64,000 bases of DNA from Brevibacillus brevis (GCF_031583145.1 NZ_CP134050.1:5011501-5075500); one strand, 5' to 3'. Numbered from the stretch's first letter, positions 24,100-33,171 are shown. Notes: generated by a model from the letters alone, not told the origin. Made by a program: numbers and translations.

Positions 24100-25532
24100 T
24101 ATTCTCTCGCCCCCTCCCGCAATAACGATTGGTACATGGAGTCGTACCAATGGATAAACTGTTCGTGCGTGTACCCTTTCAGGACACGCTGAAACCCGAT
24201 TTGCCCCATCTCTTTTCGCTTGCCTTCATTTTTGCAGAGCGTAATAATGGCACGTGCGATCTCCTTGTCGTCCAGAACGGGGGCGATCAAACCGGCTTGT
24301 CCATCCACACCATCCGCTTCGTTTCCGTGCAGCAGTTCCCGGCAGCTTCCGACGTCGGTGGCGACCACCGGCTTGCCTGCTGCCATCGCTTCCAGCACGG
24401 CAAGCGGCTGGCCTTCGCTGATGCTGGTCAGCACGATGACGTCCATCCGCCCGATGTACTGTTTGACGTCGACGCTGCCCGTGAATGTCAGGTCTTCCAC
24501 CCCCAGCATGTCGACGAGCTCCAGGCATTCCCGATAATACTCGGGATCCTCATCGTATGGCCCCATGATTGTAAATGTGGCGTTCGGCACTTCGCGCTTT
24601 ACCGCGTAAAAACTGTGGATCATCGTCTTAATGTCTTTGATGGGTACCACTCTGACAATGGCGCCGATGTGGATCGAGCCGTCATCCGGCTTTTTTCCGG
24701 GGAGATCGACATATTCGGGCGCTTTGATCCCGTTTGGCACGATGGCGATTTTGGATGCGGGGCAGCCGAGCTCCATCTGAATTTCCTTGTTTCGATGAAA
24801 CAAGGTGACCACCTGATCTGCGCTCTCATACGCGCAATTGGCCAAACCGTAGAAATAGCGGATCCACAGATCTTTGAAATACCCTTTTACCCAATCCGCC
24901 TTGATTATTTCCTCTTCCCGCTCGCGCGAATAGATGCCATGCTCCGTGAGCAGCATCGGCTTTTGATACAGATACTTGCCGAGGCTGGCAATGACGCCGG
25001 CGTATCCCGTAGAAACCGAGTGATAGACATCCGCCTCCGGCAGCGTTTCACGGACGAGCTGCATGAACGGCAGGATCATCGAGCGCACGGTCCAAAACAT
25101 TTCCCGAAACGGCAAGTGATCATATTGTTCTCTGCACAATTCGCTCAGGAGATCGAAATAATCGCGGCTCATCAAAAATTCCGTCGACGTCTCCCAGCGG
25201 TTGTCTCGCATCAGACGGAACAAGGTGTTCCAATCCATATCGTTCTTTCCTGACAGAAGTGACTTCAACGCGTCTCTCTCACCCTTGGCGAGCGAGAAGG
25301 AGCGGCCCCATCGACTTTCCTCCAGCAGAAAAGCGTCGAGGAACACCTCCCTGACCTCCCCGACATTGGCTGGAATCTCGTACCGAAACTTCCCCCTCGA
25401 TTTCTCCTCAGCCCCGATGGCGAAAATCGTGAATTCGTGGTGCGGCATCGATTGAATCAACGCATGGATCCAACTGGAGACGCCACCGGTCACGTATGGA
25501 TAAGATCCTTCCGCAACAATGCAAATCCTCAT
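24099..25532 (-). CDS. pelF: PelF-like glycosyltransferase (GT4)
   Basis: A 477-residue cytoplasmic GT-B glycosyltransferase, the predicted polymerase of Pel. The N-terminal CIVAEGSYPYVTGGVSSW and the C-terminal EGQPLAVLE (EX7E) with GKPVVATDVG are typical of PelF. A DUF3492 N-terminal region fits the long segment before TEHGIYSRERE. Its ATG overlaps the stop of the deacetylase gene by four bases, and its stop overlaps pelG. Donor in Pel systems is UDP-GalNAc/GlcNAc, matching the epimerase at the head of the operon. Confidence 0.9.
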   Translation of the reverse strand: MRICIVAEGSYPYVTGGVSSWIHALIQSMPHHEFTIFAIGAEEKSRGKFRYEIPANVGEVREVFLDAFLLEESRWGRSFSLAKGERDALKSLLSGKNDMDWNTLFRLMRDNRWETSTEFLMSRDYFDLLSELCREQYDHLPFREMFWTVRSMILPFMQLVRETLPEADVYHSVSTGYAGVIASLGKYLYQKPMLLTEHGIYSREREEEIIKADWVKGYFKDLWIRYFYGLANCAYESADQVVTLFHRNKEIQMELGCPASKIAIVPNGIKAPEYVDLPGKKPDDGSIHIGAIVRVVPIKDIKTMIHSFYAVKREVPNATFTIMGPYDEDPEYYRECLELVDMLGVEDLTFTGSVDVKQYIGRMDVIVLTSISEGQPLAVLEAMAAGKPVVATDVGSCRELLHGNEADGVDGQAGLIAPVLDDKEIARAIITLCKNEGKRKEMGQIGFQRVLKGYTHEQFIHWYDSMYQSLLREGARE

Positions 25533-27370
25533 TTTTTCTCAGTCCATTCAATCGTGAAAGTTTCTTTCTCCGCCCGGACCAGATAGACCCCGTCGTCTAT
25601 CTTGCGAACGTCGCAGTTTTCCGTCCGCGCGATCCGCTTGTCGGTTCGCAGCATAAAATACAGATCCCCCGTAAACCTGTTTACGTAGCCTTTCAATGCT
25701 TCTTCACGATGCTCGATTACCGGCTCGCTGATCAGGATCTTCTCTGCTTCCGCACTGGCTTCCGAGGCCGTCATGCTGCGGAGCCAGCTGTGGCGTTCTT
25801 TGACGAGCTTCAGATAATCCTCAAAATCTTTGTAGAGCTCTTTCCAGCTCGCATCCTGGCTTCGATTGTGGTCCAGCACGTCATCAGGATGGATGAAGTG
25901 TGAAAAAATACCTGACGATGTCACGGCATTCGCCATCATCCATTTTTCGTATTCGCCGATTCGATACCCATAGGTCACCCGCGGCAGCTCCACGATCCCG
26001 TCCTGAGCGAGTTCGTATTCCTGGACATACGAAAGCCCCCGTCCGTCTTCTCCATACAAGGATGATACGTTCTGCAGATCGGGCAGCACCTGCCGAAGCA
26101 CTTGGCGCCCGTCTTCCCCCAATGCGTTCGACGGCGGAACGTAGGTACGCAACGGATAGTTCGGGAAAACCGTATGCACATATTGCTTGACTGCTTCCAA
26201 GGATTGAACCATGTCCCCGGTTCCTGTCCAGGATTTGTAGCCGAACATATGGGAAACCCGCTTATCGATGGTCAGGGATTGGTGATTATACCCGTGAACC
26301 GCGATCTCCCCGCCGTTTTTCAACAATTCCCTTCCAAAGATCAGCAAATCTTCCGGTTCCGCCTCACGCTTCCAATCAAATGGAGCCGTCACACGGTTGT
26401 TGTAAGTGGCGATGAGCGCCCCCGTGTACTTGAGGTCGTAGTTCCTGGCCAGACGAATCATATCCGGCCACCAAACCCTTTTGATAAACTGGGGAACATC
26501 GAGCTGGTAATCCCGAAAGATCGCTGGATTGGTTCCCTTTCGGATCGGTGCCGGAAAATCGTCGAGGTACATGACTTTAGCATTCATGACGGGATACATG
26601 AAGTCGGGAAGCAGGACCGCGATCCCTCCCGCCAGAAGGCCCCGACTCGCTTTCTCCTGCAGCATCGTTCCGTTGAAAACAAGAAAAGCGCCTTTTTCGT
26701 ACGGGGTCTTCCACATGAGCGGAATTCCGTTCCCTGCGGTTGCCTGGATGAGGGCGCGGTCGTCGAGCTTCACGTGCATCACCGTGTTTTGCAGACTGTC
26801 ATCCTTGAACGAGACATTCGCGTACCCCGGCAGCACATTCGTTTCAAACGTGATCCCGTGCGTATCGACATAGTTGCCGATTTCAAGTATCCCCAGCTTG
26901 CGGTACAGGTTGTAGAACGAGTCGTTCGTATCCGAGACGGCGGACAAAAACACGTTTCCCCCTTCAGCCACATACCGTTCGAGAGGTTCAATCCCCCCAA
27001 GAAGGGACAGATCAGGCAGCGCCACAATCACTGCGTCGGGTTTTTCCGCCCAAGGCACCGCTTTTCCGATCTCGATGCTTTCATATGATTTTTTCATCCC
27101 CTTCAGCACCTGTTCGGCATTTTGCTTTATCTTCGCGCTGAATGGATTGTGCGGATCGAAGACAATGACCAGTCTCTCCGGACGTATTTTTTCCTTTTCT
27201 TCAGGGGAAAGCGCGTTTGTTGCAGGCAATTCAGACGGCTTATGAAAAGACTGGGCGCTTTTGTCCCAGCGAAACACCAGCTCTGAGCGTGAAACCTGCA
27301 GCAAGGCGGTTAACAAGCAAACAAACAGCAGGAACGCCCCGATTCGTTTGAGCGATTTTGACTCTTTCAT
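25529..27370 (-). CDS. DUF2194 protein, PelA deacetylase-like
   Basis: A 613-residue exported protein with an N-terminal signal anchor (about residues 8-25). Residues 60-250 look like a Rossmann-like or glutaminase-amidotransferase-like fold (VIVALPDLSLLGG). From about 260 on, a polysaccharide-deacetylase-type barrel carries D270/D271 in MYLDDFPAP and the H-x3-H metal ligands H359 and H363 in AVHGYNHQS. This fits the stand-alone deacetylase part of PelA in Gram-positive Pel loci. The protein would partly deacetylate the exported polymer. It starts three bases after the PelE-like gene and overlaps pelF by four. Confidence 0.82.
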   Translation of the reverse strand: MKESKSLKRIGAFLLFVCLLTALLQVSRSELVFRWDKSAQSFHKPSELPATNALSPEEKEKIRPERLVIVFDPHNPFSAKIKQNAEQVLKGMKKSYESIEIGKAVPWAEKPDAVIVALPDLSLLGGIEPLERYVAEGGNVFLSAVSDTNDSFYNLYRKLGILEIGNYVDTHGITFETNVLPGYANVSFKDDSLQNTVMHVKLDDRALIQATAGNGIPLMWKTPYEKGAFLVFNGTMLQEKASRGLLAGGIAVLLPDFMYPVMNAKVMYLDDFPAPIRKGTNPAIFRDYQLDVPQFIKRVWWPDMIRLARNYDLKYTGALIATYNNRVTAPFDWKREAEPEDLLIFGRELLKNGGEIAVHGYNHQSLTIDKRVSHMFGYKSWTGTGDMVQSLEAVKQYVHTVFPNYPLRTYVPPSNALGEDGRQVLRQVLPDLQNVSSLYGEDGRGLSYVQEYELAQDGIVELPRVTYGYRIGEYEKWMMANAVTSSGIFSHFIHPDDVLDHNRSQDASWKELYKDFEDYLKLVKERHSWLRSMTASEASAEAEKILISEPVIEHREEALKGYVNRFTGDLYFMLRTDKRIARTENCDVRKIDDGVYLVRAEKETFTIEWTEKK

Positions 27371-27373
27371 CTC

Positions 27374-28258
27374 CTAAACTCCCTGATTCCAGTATCGAAT
27401 GAGCTGCAACGTTCGAGGCGATACCTTTACGGTCGATCGCTTCAAGCTTTCGAGAACCTCATTGAATTTCGTCCCCGCTCTCAGCGTATAGTACAGCTTC
27501 ATCGCCATATAAAAAGCCATTTCCGATTGGGGATTCTCTTGAATGAAGCGCTTGCTTGCCTCTTCGGCTTTTTCGTATCGGCCCAGCCTGATTTCGCAGT
27601 CAATTTTGTCGATAAAAACCTCTTCCATGCAGTTGTCCTGGGCAATCAAGCGCTCAAGCACGTCCGCCTGCAGAAGGGAATACGTCCTTTCTGTTTCCGG
27701 GTCAAACAAGCCATTTTCGATCGATTGTTTTACGATTTCCGCGTATCGCTGAAGGACATGGATATCATCCGGCTTCTGTTCGGCTGCCACCGCTGCGCGC
27801 TGCAATTCGGCCATCATTTGACGCTTTAGCTCCAGCATCGCTGTCACGGCGTAATGGGACGTTTCGCTGTCCTCGTTCCGCACTGCCTTGGCGAGAAAGG
27901 AAGCCAAATCAAGCGAATTGTCTTTGAGCATGTCCAGCACTATGCGCCGGCGGGTGCGAAAGTCGTTCAACAGGAGCGCTTCCTCGATCGGCACGATCGA
28001 CGTTTCCTTCTGCAAATCTACCTTGTCAAAAAAACCGCTCCGATCCTTTTGCAGATCGACTACTAGTTCAAAGCGGCGCGTATCCTCCAAGGCCGCCTGA
28101 GACCTCCTCCACTCTGCGACAAGCGCGAGCGGCAGACCGGCAAACGGTACGAAGCAGACGATTGCCGCCAGACCATTCTTTGCCTCTCGATGGCGGAGGG
28201 AATACAAGACGTACACTACAGCCAGCACATAATATGCGACCAACAGCCATTTACCCAT
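27374..28258 (-). CDS. PelE-like TPR membrane protein
   Basis: A 294-residue protein with two N-terminal membrane helices (about residues 4-21 and 29-47). A helical C-terminal region shows TPR-like pairs (EVFIDKIDCEIRLGRYEKAEEASKRF in outline). PelE of Pseudomonas has the same plan: two helices and TPRs that hold the synthase complex together. Sequence similarity alone would be weak, and the call leans on position between the PelD-like fusion (8-base overlap, ATGGGTAA) and the deacetylase. Confidence 0.7.
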   Translation of the reverse strand: MGKWLLVAYYVLAVVYVLYSLRHREAKNGLAAIVCFVPFAGLPLALVAEWRRSQAALEDTRRFELVVDLQKDRSGFFDKVDLQKETSIVPIEEALLLNDFRTRRRIVLDMLKDNSLDLASFLAKAVRNEDSETSHYAVTAMLELKRQMMAELQRAAVAAEQKPDDIHVLQRYAEIVKQSIENGLFDPETERTYSLLQADVLERLIAQDNCMEEVFIDKIDCEIRLGRYEKAEEASKRFIQENPQSEMAFYMAMKLYYTLRAGTKFNEVLESLKRSTVKVSPRTLQLIRYWNQGV

Positions 28259-30428
28259 AGATCGCTTCCTCGCTTACGAGCCTGGTGGCGAAACCGTTTT
28301 TCGCAAGCCGCTCCATTGCCGTATGTGCTTCACCCGGTCTGGAGTTGGAAAGGAGCAGCAGCATCTTGCCGTCGCATACCCCGAGGTAGTCGGTGTCTCG
28401 GAGCAGCCGGGAAATGCGTTGACCCGTCTTTTTCAGATCCTGGCCTCCCAGGTCGACGGACAGGAGCGTAAACTCGGAATCAAACCTCTCCTTCGCCGCC
28501 AATTTACTGCGCAGGACCTCCTGGAACGCTGCTTCCTGCAGAATCGGCGTATCGTCGACATATCGTTTGCTTCGCGTCGCATCTGTAAAGGTCAGGGCAC
28601 GAGAAAACGAACTGGAGATCAGGTCGACGGAAATTTTGAACAAATTTTCGTGGTACAAGGAAAAACGCTCAAAATCTTGATCGTACACGCAGACAAGAGC
28701 CATCGTCTCGCCTTGGAACACAACCGGCGCCGCAAGAAGCGGCAGTTCCGGGGAAAGTGCCTTGTTGACCCACATTCGGTTTGTCGTGACGACATCCGCC
28801 AGCTCCGGCACGTCAGCAAGGCGGATAGACCGCGGCAGTTTCCACTCGCCGTCGTTCGATTGCAAAAGGAGGCGCAAGTAGCCTGTCGAAGAGACGGAAT
28901 AGATGGAGATCCTCCGTGTTTCCATCAAATCTTCCAAAACCTTGACAGCAGCTCCCGCAACCTGTTCGGGCTCCAGCGTTTCCAGTTCGCTCACGATGGA
29001 ATGGATGCGGCCCAAGCTGTCCTTCGTAGTCAAAACCTGACGCTGCAATGCGTCCTTTACTCTGCGGGTGTCTTTATGTATCTCAGTGAGCAGGCGGTAG
29101 CGCTGTTGTTCGACATCCAGCTCGTTTTTGGCAAATGACAGCTTTTTATTCTTCCTGTCTGTGACAAACCCGACGGCGAGCCCAAAAAACAGGTAGACCG
29201 CCACAAGCAGCAGCGATTCGGGATCGTACAGGAGAGAAGCCCAATCTCGCCCGTTATAGACCACACTGTCAGCGACAACCATACCGATTACAGCTGCGGA
29301 AGCCAGAAGCGACTGGCGTGTCCCGTACAATAACCCCATCAGCAAAATGTAAATCAGTCTGAAATCGAATTGCTGATGAAAGAACAGGTTGTCGGGCCGC
29401 GAAAACAGGAACACCACGGCGAAAGCCAGCACATTCTCGACATACGGACGCACGGAAGCGATCCATTTCGGTTTTGCCGGGGCCTGCACCTCATTGCCGA
29501 CGGTCGTCGCGGCAGCTTCCTGCTGGAGCATCCATTGATATGTTCGGAACAACCCTTCCTGCAGCGAGTACAAGGGGAGCCAATCGAAATCGCGCTTGAT
29601 TTTGCTGTTGTCCAAGCTCGATCGGATGATTTCGCCCGGGCGGCTCTCCAAGTGCAGGACGTCCGGGACGGATGCGAATGTCCGTATCAATGCAATCAGC
29701 TCATTTACGCTCGTCTCGTGCGCAGTGGACAGATTGTAGACGCCGGTTGCGCTGTTCATGGACCCCCGGAAGATCGCGTCCGCGACATCCTCAACGTAGA
29801 TGAAGTCCCGCGTTTGCCCCCCGTCGCCAAACACAGTCAGCTGCTTCCCGTCGCGAACATGCTTGAGGAAGATGGAAATGACGCCCCCTTCCCCTTCGCT
29901 TCCCTGCCGCGGGCCATACACGTTGGAAAATCGCAGGCAAAGCGTGTCGAGATTGTACATCTCTTTCCACTTTTCGCAATACTGCTCACCCAGCCGTTTA
30001 TTGATTCCGTACGGCGACATCGGAGAGCAAGCGACTTCTTCCGCAATCGGAACGTCCGCTTGTTCTCCATACACCGCCGCTGAAGAGGCGAAAATGAATT
30101 TTTTCACGCCGTACCGCGCCGACAATTCCAGCATGTTTACCAGCCCGAGAACATTGGTGTGCGTGTCCGTATAAGGCTGCTGAATGGAAGCGGCGACGCT
30201 GGTCTGCGCTGCCAGATGGACGACGATATCGAATCCGGCGCTGCGAAACACTTCCTCGCACGCTTTGTCCTCCACGTTGAGTTGATAGAATTTATGCGGG
30301 ACGGACACGTTTCCCTTTCTCCCTGTCGACTGATTGTCGATAATGCATATGTTATGGCCTTCTTTGTAATATCGTTCGACCAAAGCTGAGCCGATGAATC
30401 CATATCCCCCTGTGATCAGGACGTTCAC
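28251..30428 (-). CDS. UDP-sugar 4-epimerase fused to a PelD-like c-di-GMP receptor
   Basis: A 725-residue two-part protein. Residues 1-300 are an extended SDR epimerase: GGYGFIG (G7, G10, G13), the catalytic Y140-x3-K144 and S115/S116. Residues 325-425 form a cluster of about four membrane helices, then a coiled coil, a GAF-like domain (about 480-610) and a degenerate GGDEF domain. That last domain keeps the inhibitory-site RDTD (677-680), while the GGDEF loop has become CDGKM (685-689), as in PelD, which binds c-di-GMP but makes none. The GTG at 30428 after GGTGGAGGG is the likely start. It is the first gene of the operon and couples precursor supply (GlcNAc/GalNAc epimerisation, as PelX) to the receptor. 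Confidence 0.82.
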   Translation of the reverse strand: MNVLITGGYGFIGSALVERYYKEGHNICIIDNQSTGRKGNVSVPHKFYQLNVEDKACEEVFRSAGFDIVVHLAAQTSVAASIQQPYTDTHTNVLGLVNMLELSARYGVKKFIFASSAAVYGEQADVPIAEEVACSPMSPYGINKRLGEQYCEKWKEMYNLDTLCLRFSNVYGPRQGSEGEGGVISIFLKHVRDGKQLTVFGDGGQTRDFIYVEDVADAIFRGSMNSATGVYNLSTAHETSVNELIALIRTFASVPDVLHLESRPGEIIRSSLDNSKIKRDFDWLPLYSLQEGLFRTYQWMLQQEAAATTVGNEVQAPAKPKWIASVRPYVENVLAFAVVFLFSRPDNLFFHQQFDFRLIYILLMGLLYGTRQSLLASAAVIGMVVADSVVYNGRDWASLLYDPESLLLVAVYLFFGLAVGFVTDRKNKKLSFAKNELDVEQQRYRLLTEIHKDTRRVKDALQRQVLTTKDSLGRIHSIVSELETLEPEQVAGAAVKVLEDLMETRRISIYSVSSTGYLRLLLQSNDGEWKLPRSIRLADVPELADVVTTNRMWVNKALSPELPLLAAPVVFQGETMALVCVYDQDFERFSLYHENLFKISVDLISSSFSRALTFTDATRSKRYVDDTPILQEAAFQEVLRSKLAAKERFDSEFTLLSVDLGGQDLKKTGQRISRLLRDTDYLGVCDGKMLLLLSNSRPGEAHTAMERLAKNGFATRLVSEEAIYG

Positions 30429-30489
30429 CTGATATCCCTCCACCGATATTTCTAGTACTTTTTCTCTACTACTTTCGCACTACGGAACA

Positions 30490-30518
30490 ATCATAGTCCT
30501 CCGATTGTCTATATGCAA
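30490..30518 (-). promoter_or_regulatory. Promoter of the Pel-like operon
   Basis: On the minus strand TTGCAT (30518-30513) and TATGAT (30495-30490) are 17 bases apart, about 60 bases before the GTG start of the fusion gene. Confidence 0.6.
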
Positions 30519-30587
30519 CATTTTTCACAAAATCTTGTTTTGTAGGTAATTTTTAGATAAAACTTCTCCATGAGCTTTTCCTTGTCG

Positions 30588-30616
30588 TTGAACTCCTGTT
30601 TTTTTTCGAATATACT
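30588..30616 (+). promoter_or_regulatory. Promoter of the GH114 glycosidase gene
   Basis: TTGAAC (30588-30593) and TATACT (30611-30616) are 17 bases apart. It reads away from the Pel-like operon promoter 70 bases to the left. Confidence 0.65.
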
Positions 30617-30704
30617 CACTATAATAAATTCCGAAAGCAGGGATGCTCTCTTTACCTTCCCCCATCACAAACAGGAACGCTGCCCGACTAGAGGAGGTTA
30701 TGCC

Positions 30705-31730
30705 ATGAAATACAGACGTCTATGTATGTTCTTGCTGTTATTCGCTTGCTTTTTCACTCTGGTACTCCCCGCCGGCGCGGCCAATTCCAGCAACTCAAAA
30801 GGATACAGGCTGCTCATTTACTACGGAATTCCGGCCGGGGTAAACGAGGTATGGGACGACACAAAAGCAGCCGAAGTCTTCGCCGAATACGATGTCTTGG
30901 TGTTTGGTGCCGGTTTGGAAGAAGAAAAGCATTCGTATCACGATTCAACCGCCGAGATCTTTCGTCTGATCCGGGAAAAGAATCCGGATGCCCGACTGTT
31001 CGGGTATGTCGACCTCGGCGTTACCACCTCCAACTTTTCACCTGCAGCCATGGAATCCAAGGCGAAAAAGTGGAAGGCTCTCGGGGCCAATGGCATTTTC
31101 CTTGACGATGCCGGATACGACTACGGTGTCTCGCGCGCCCGGCTGAATCAAACGGTAAACGCCGTGCATCGCTTGGGCATGTCCGTTTTTGTGAACGCAT
31201 GGAATCCGGACGATGTCATGGGCAGCAAGGTGGATCGCAAATACAATCCGAAGGGCCAAGCGAGCGCTCTCGACAAACGGGACATCTATTTGCTGGAGGA
31301 TTTCTTGCAGCCGACCGACATCACGAAGAAAAGCAGCCCCAGCGTGTTCAATTCCGCGTTTCGGGGAAAAATGGACAAATCGCTTGCTTACCGAAAAAAA
31401 CTGGGCGTCAAGCTCATGTCCGTCAGCATCATCGATTACGCGAAGTACTCGGAAAATGCAGTCCGCAAGTTCTTTCGCATGAACGAAGCCACGGCGGCCG
31501 TTTTTTCGCTGGATGCCTATGGGATCGCCCCGACGCACTACTCCTCCGAACGTCCGAACAAACACAAGGTGCGCTCCTTCCCGTACATTCTCAATTACAT
31601 GTCATACTATTCGACTAATGTCGAGTATGTCTCCAAGTACGGAAACAGGGACTTCTCCCGAGGAGGATTCCGCATCCACTCGCTGCCTGGTGAGCATTAC
31701 TACAACTATCCCGCCGATGCAAAGTCCTAG
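30705..31730 (+). CDS. Secreted GH114-type endo-alpha-1,4-polygalactosaminidase (PelA hydrolase-like)
   Basis: A 341-residue secreted glycosidase. A signal peptide (about 1-25, ending PAGAA) is followed by a TIM barrel with the GH114 motifs YVDLG (101-105) and GIFLDDAGYDYG, carrying acidic residues D134, D135 and D139. Length equals a single-domain hydrolase. The ATG at 30705 has GAGGAGG seven bases before it. The enzyme would cut partly deacetylated GalNAc polymers, the role of the PelA hydrolase domain, and it is transcribed divergently from the Pel-like operon. It may limit or remodel the polymer. Confidence 0.85.
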   Translation: MKYRRLCMFLLLFACFFTLVLPAGAANSSNSKGYRLLIYYGIPAGVNEVWDDTKAAEVFAEYDVLVFGAGLEEEKHSYHDSTAEIFRLIREKNPDARLFGYVDLGVTTSNFSPAAMESKAKKWKALGANGIFLDDAGYDYGVSRARLNQTVNAVHRLGMSVFVNAWNPDDVMGSKVDRKYNPKGQASALDKRDIYLLEDFLQPTDITKKSSPSVFNSAFRGKMDKSLAYRKKLGVKLMSVSIIDYAKYSENAVRKFFRMNEATAAVFSLDAYGIAPTHYSSERPNKHKVRSFPYILNYMSYYSTNVEYVSKYGNRDFSRGGFRIHSLPGEHYYNYPADAKS

Positions 31731-31861
31731 CCTGCGGAGAGATGGGTGTAAGCTCCTCCCTCTTCTTAGGAAAATGGGACCACGAAACGACAGGGATATC
31801 CTACCAGTTCCATCTAAACAATTTCTAAACATGCGCTTTTCTTTCTTCTCCTGAAAATATA

Positions 31862-31912
31862 AAAAGGCTACTATCCGCTGGTGAACTGTTCTCCAGCGAA
31901 TAGTAGCCTTTT
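31862..31912. terminator. Bidirectional terminator between GH114 gene and yuiH
   Basis: AAAAGGCTACTAT (31862-31874) with ATAGTAGCCTTTT (31900-31912) and an inner CGCTGG/CCAGCG make a long stem. The minus strand has a T-rich tail, and the plus strand ends in TTTTAT. Confidence 0.88.
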
Positions 31913-31933
31913 ATAACCTTCCTCTTATCCCTA

Positions 31934-32530
31934 TCAATCCCACGCAAACCTTTGCTCTTTCCAGGGATCTCCATACATATTGTAGCCGTTTTTCTCCCAG
32001 AAGCCCTGCTTGTCTTTCTCCAAAAACTCGATGCCGCGTACCCATTTGGCGCTCTTCCAGAAGTACAGATGCGGGATGACAAAGCGCAGCGGCCAGCCGT
32101 GATCAGGGGTGAGGTCTGCGCCGTTGTGCTTGTAGGCAAACAGGTTGCCGGGCGTCATGAAGTCTTTCAGCGGCATGTTCGCCGTCCAGCCGTGCTCAGC
32201 GTGCAGCATGACGTACTTCGCTTCCGGCTTGACTTTCACCAGCTTCAGCACTTCTTCTACCGGGATGCCCTCCCATTCGTTGTCCAGCTTGCTCCATCCG
32301 GTGACGCAGTGGATGTCGTTGGTCGTGTGCCCTTTTGGCAGTGCCATCATTTGCTCATACGAGAGAGTGACTTCCTCTTCGACCAGCCCAAACAGGCGGA
32401 AGTCCCACTGAGTGGTCAGATCCGTATACTCCGGCACATCGCCGTAGTGAAGGACCGGGAAGCCGGTCGTCTGCTTCTGATTCGGGGGGATGCGGTCGCG
32501 CTGCGCATTCGTCGATGGATTCACAAACAT
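31934..32530 (-). CDS. yuiH: Molybdopterin-dependent oxidoreductase, sulfite oxidase fold (YuiH-like)
   Basis: A 198-residue single-domain molybdoenzyme of the MsrP/sulfite-oxidase family. The molybdenum-ligand Cys is C75 in NDIHCVTGWS. Other family blocks are YVMLHAEHGWTANMPLKD and DHGWPLRFVIPHLYFWKS. No Tat signal is present, so it is probably cytoplasmic or uses a partner, like B. subtilis YuiH. The ATG at 32530 is preferred to a GTG at 32542 that lies inside the AAAGGAG site. The substrate is unknown. Confidence 0.85.
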   Translation of the reverse strand: MFVNPSTNAQRDRIPPNQKQTTGFPVLHYGDVPEYTDLTTQWDFRLFGLVEEEVTLSYEQMMALPKGHTTNDIHCVTGWSKLDNEWEGIPVEEVLKLVKVKPEAKYVMLHAEHGWTANMPLKDFMTPGNLFAYKHNGADLTPDHGWPLRFVIPHLYFWKSAKWVRGIEFLEKDKQGFWEKNGYNMYGDPWKEQRFAWD

Positions 32531-32661
32531 GGTAGCACACACTCCTTTCTGTCGAAATGCTTCGTACTTCTCTTCTTATCATATCTGGAATCGGTCCGCA
32601 AGCGATTCAGCACACTCGCCCGGGGAACATCGGCGGGGATGGTTGCCCGTGCATCCGTAGG

Positions 32662-32688
32662 AAGACCCCCGCCGCATGCGAGGGTCTT
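32662..32688. terminator. Weak terminator-like hairpin after the CoA-binding protein gene
   Basis: AAGACCC and GGGTCTT flank a GC-rich centre with CGC/GCG. T runs are short on both strands. It lies about 50 bases after the stop of the minus-strand gene. Confidence 0.4.
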
Positions 32689-32739
32689 TGTAATCGTACG
32701 GGCCGCTTATTGCAGCTAGCTGCGTGCGAACGGGACGAC

Positions 32740-33171
32740 TTACTTCCCGACGCGCAGCAGGGCGTGGTCGACCTTGATGCACATATCGTTGACCACAGCG
32801 ATCCCTTCAGCTCCCACCATGGAGGCTGCTTCATCGTTGGAGATTCCTTGCTGCATCCAGAACGCCTTGGGCTTGTGCTTCATTTTGAGCGTATCTTCGG
32901 CCACAGGAACGATGTCCTCGCTTCTGCGGAATACGTTGACAATATCGACCGGCTCGTCGATCTCCGCCAGGCTGGCAACCGCTTTTTCACCCAATACCGT
33001 CTCGCCGGCAATGACCGGATTGACCGGGATGATCCGGTAGCCTGCATTTTGCATGGCGTTTGCAACCATGTAGCTGGTGCGCTCCGGCTTGTTGGACAGA
33101 CCTACCACTGCGATCGTCTTGGCGTTTTCCAGCAGCTCGCGACGTGCTTCATTGCTCGGATTTTGTACCAT
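32740..33171 (-). CDS. CoA-binding domain protein (YccU family)
   Basis: A 143-residue Rossmann-like protein with the CoA-binding pattern TIAVVGLSNKPERTSYMVANAM near the N-terminus and the late AFWMQQGISND block, typical of YccU. Such proteins bind CoA or a CoA ester; no catalytic role is established. It starts 22 bases after the aminopeptidase stop behind AAAGGAG, so it is the second gene of that operon. Confidence 0.85.
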   Translation of the reverse strand: MVQNPSNEARRELLENAKTIAVVGLSNKPERTSYMVANAMQNAGYRIIPVNPVIAGETVLGEKAVASLAEIDEPVDIVNVFRRSEDIVPVAEDTLKMKHKPKAFWMQQGISNDEAASMVGAEGIAVVNDMCIKVDHALLRVGK

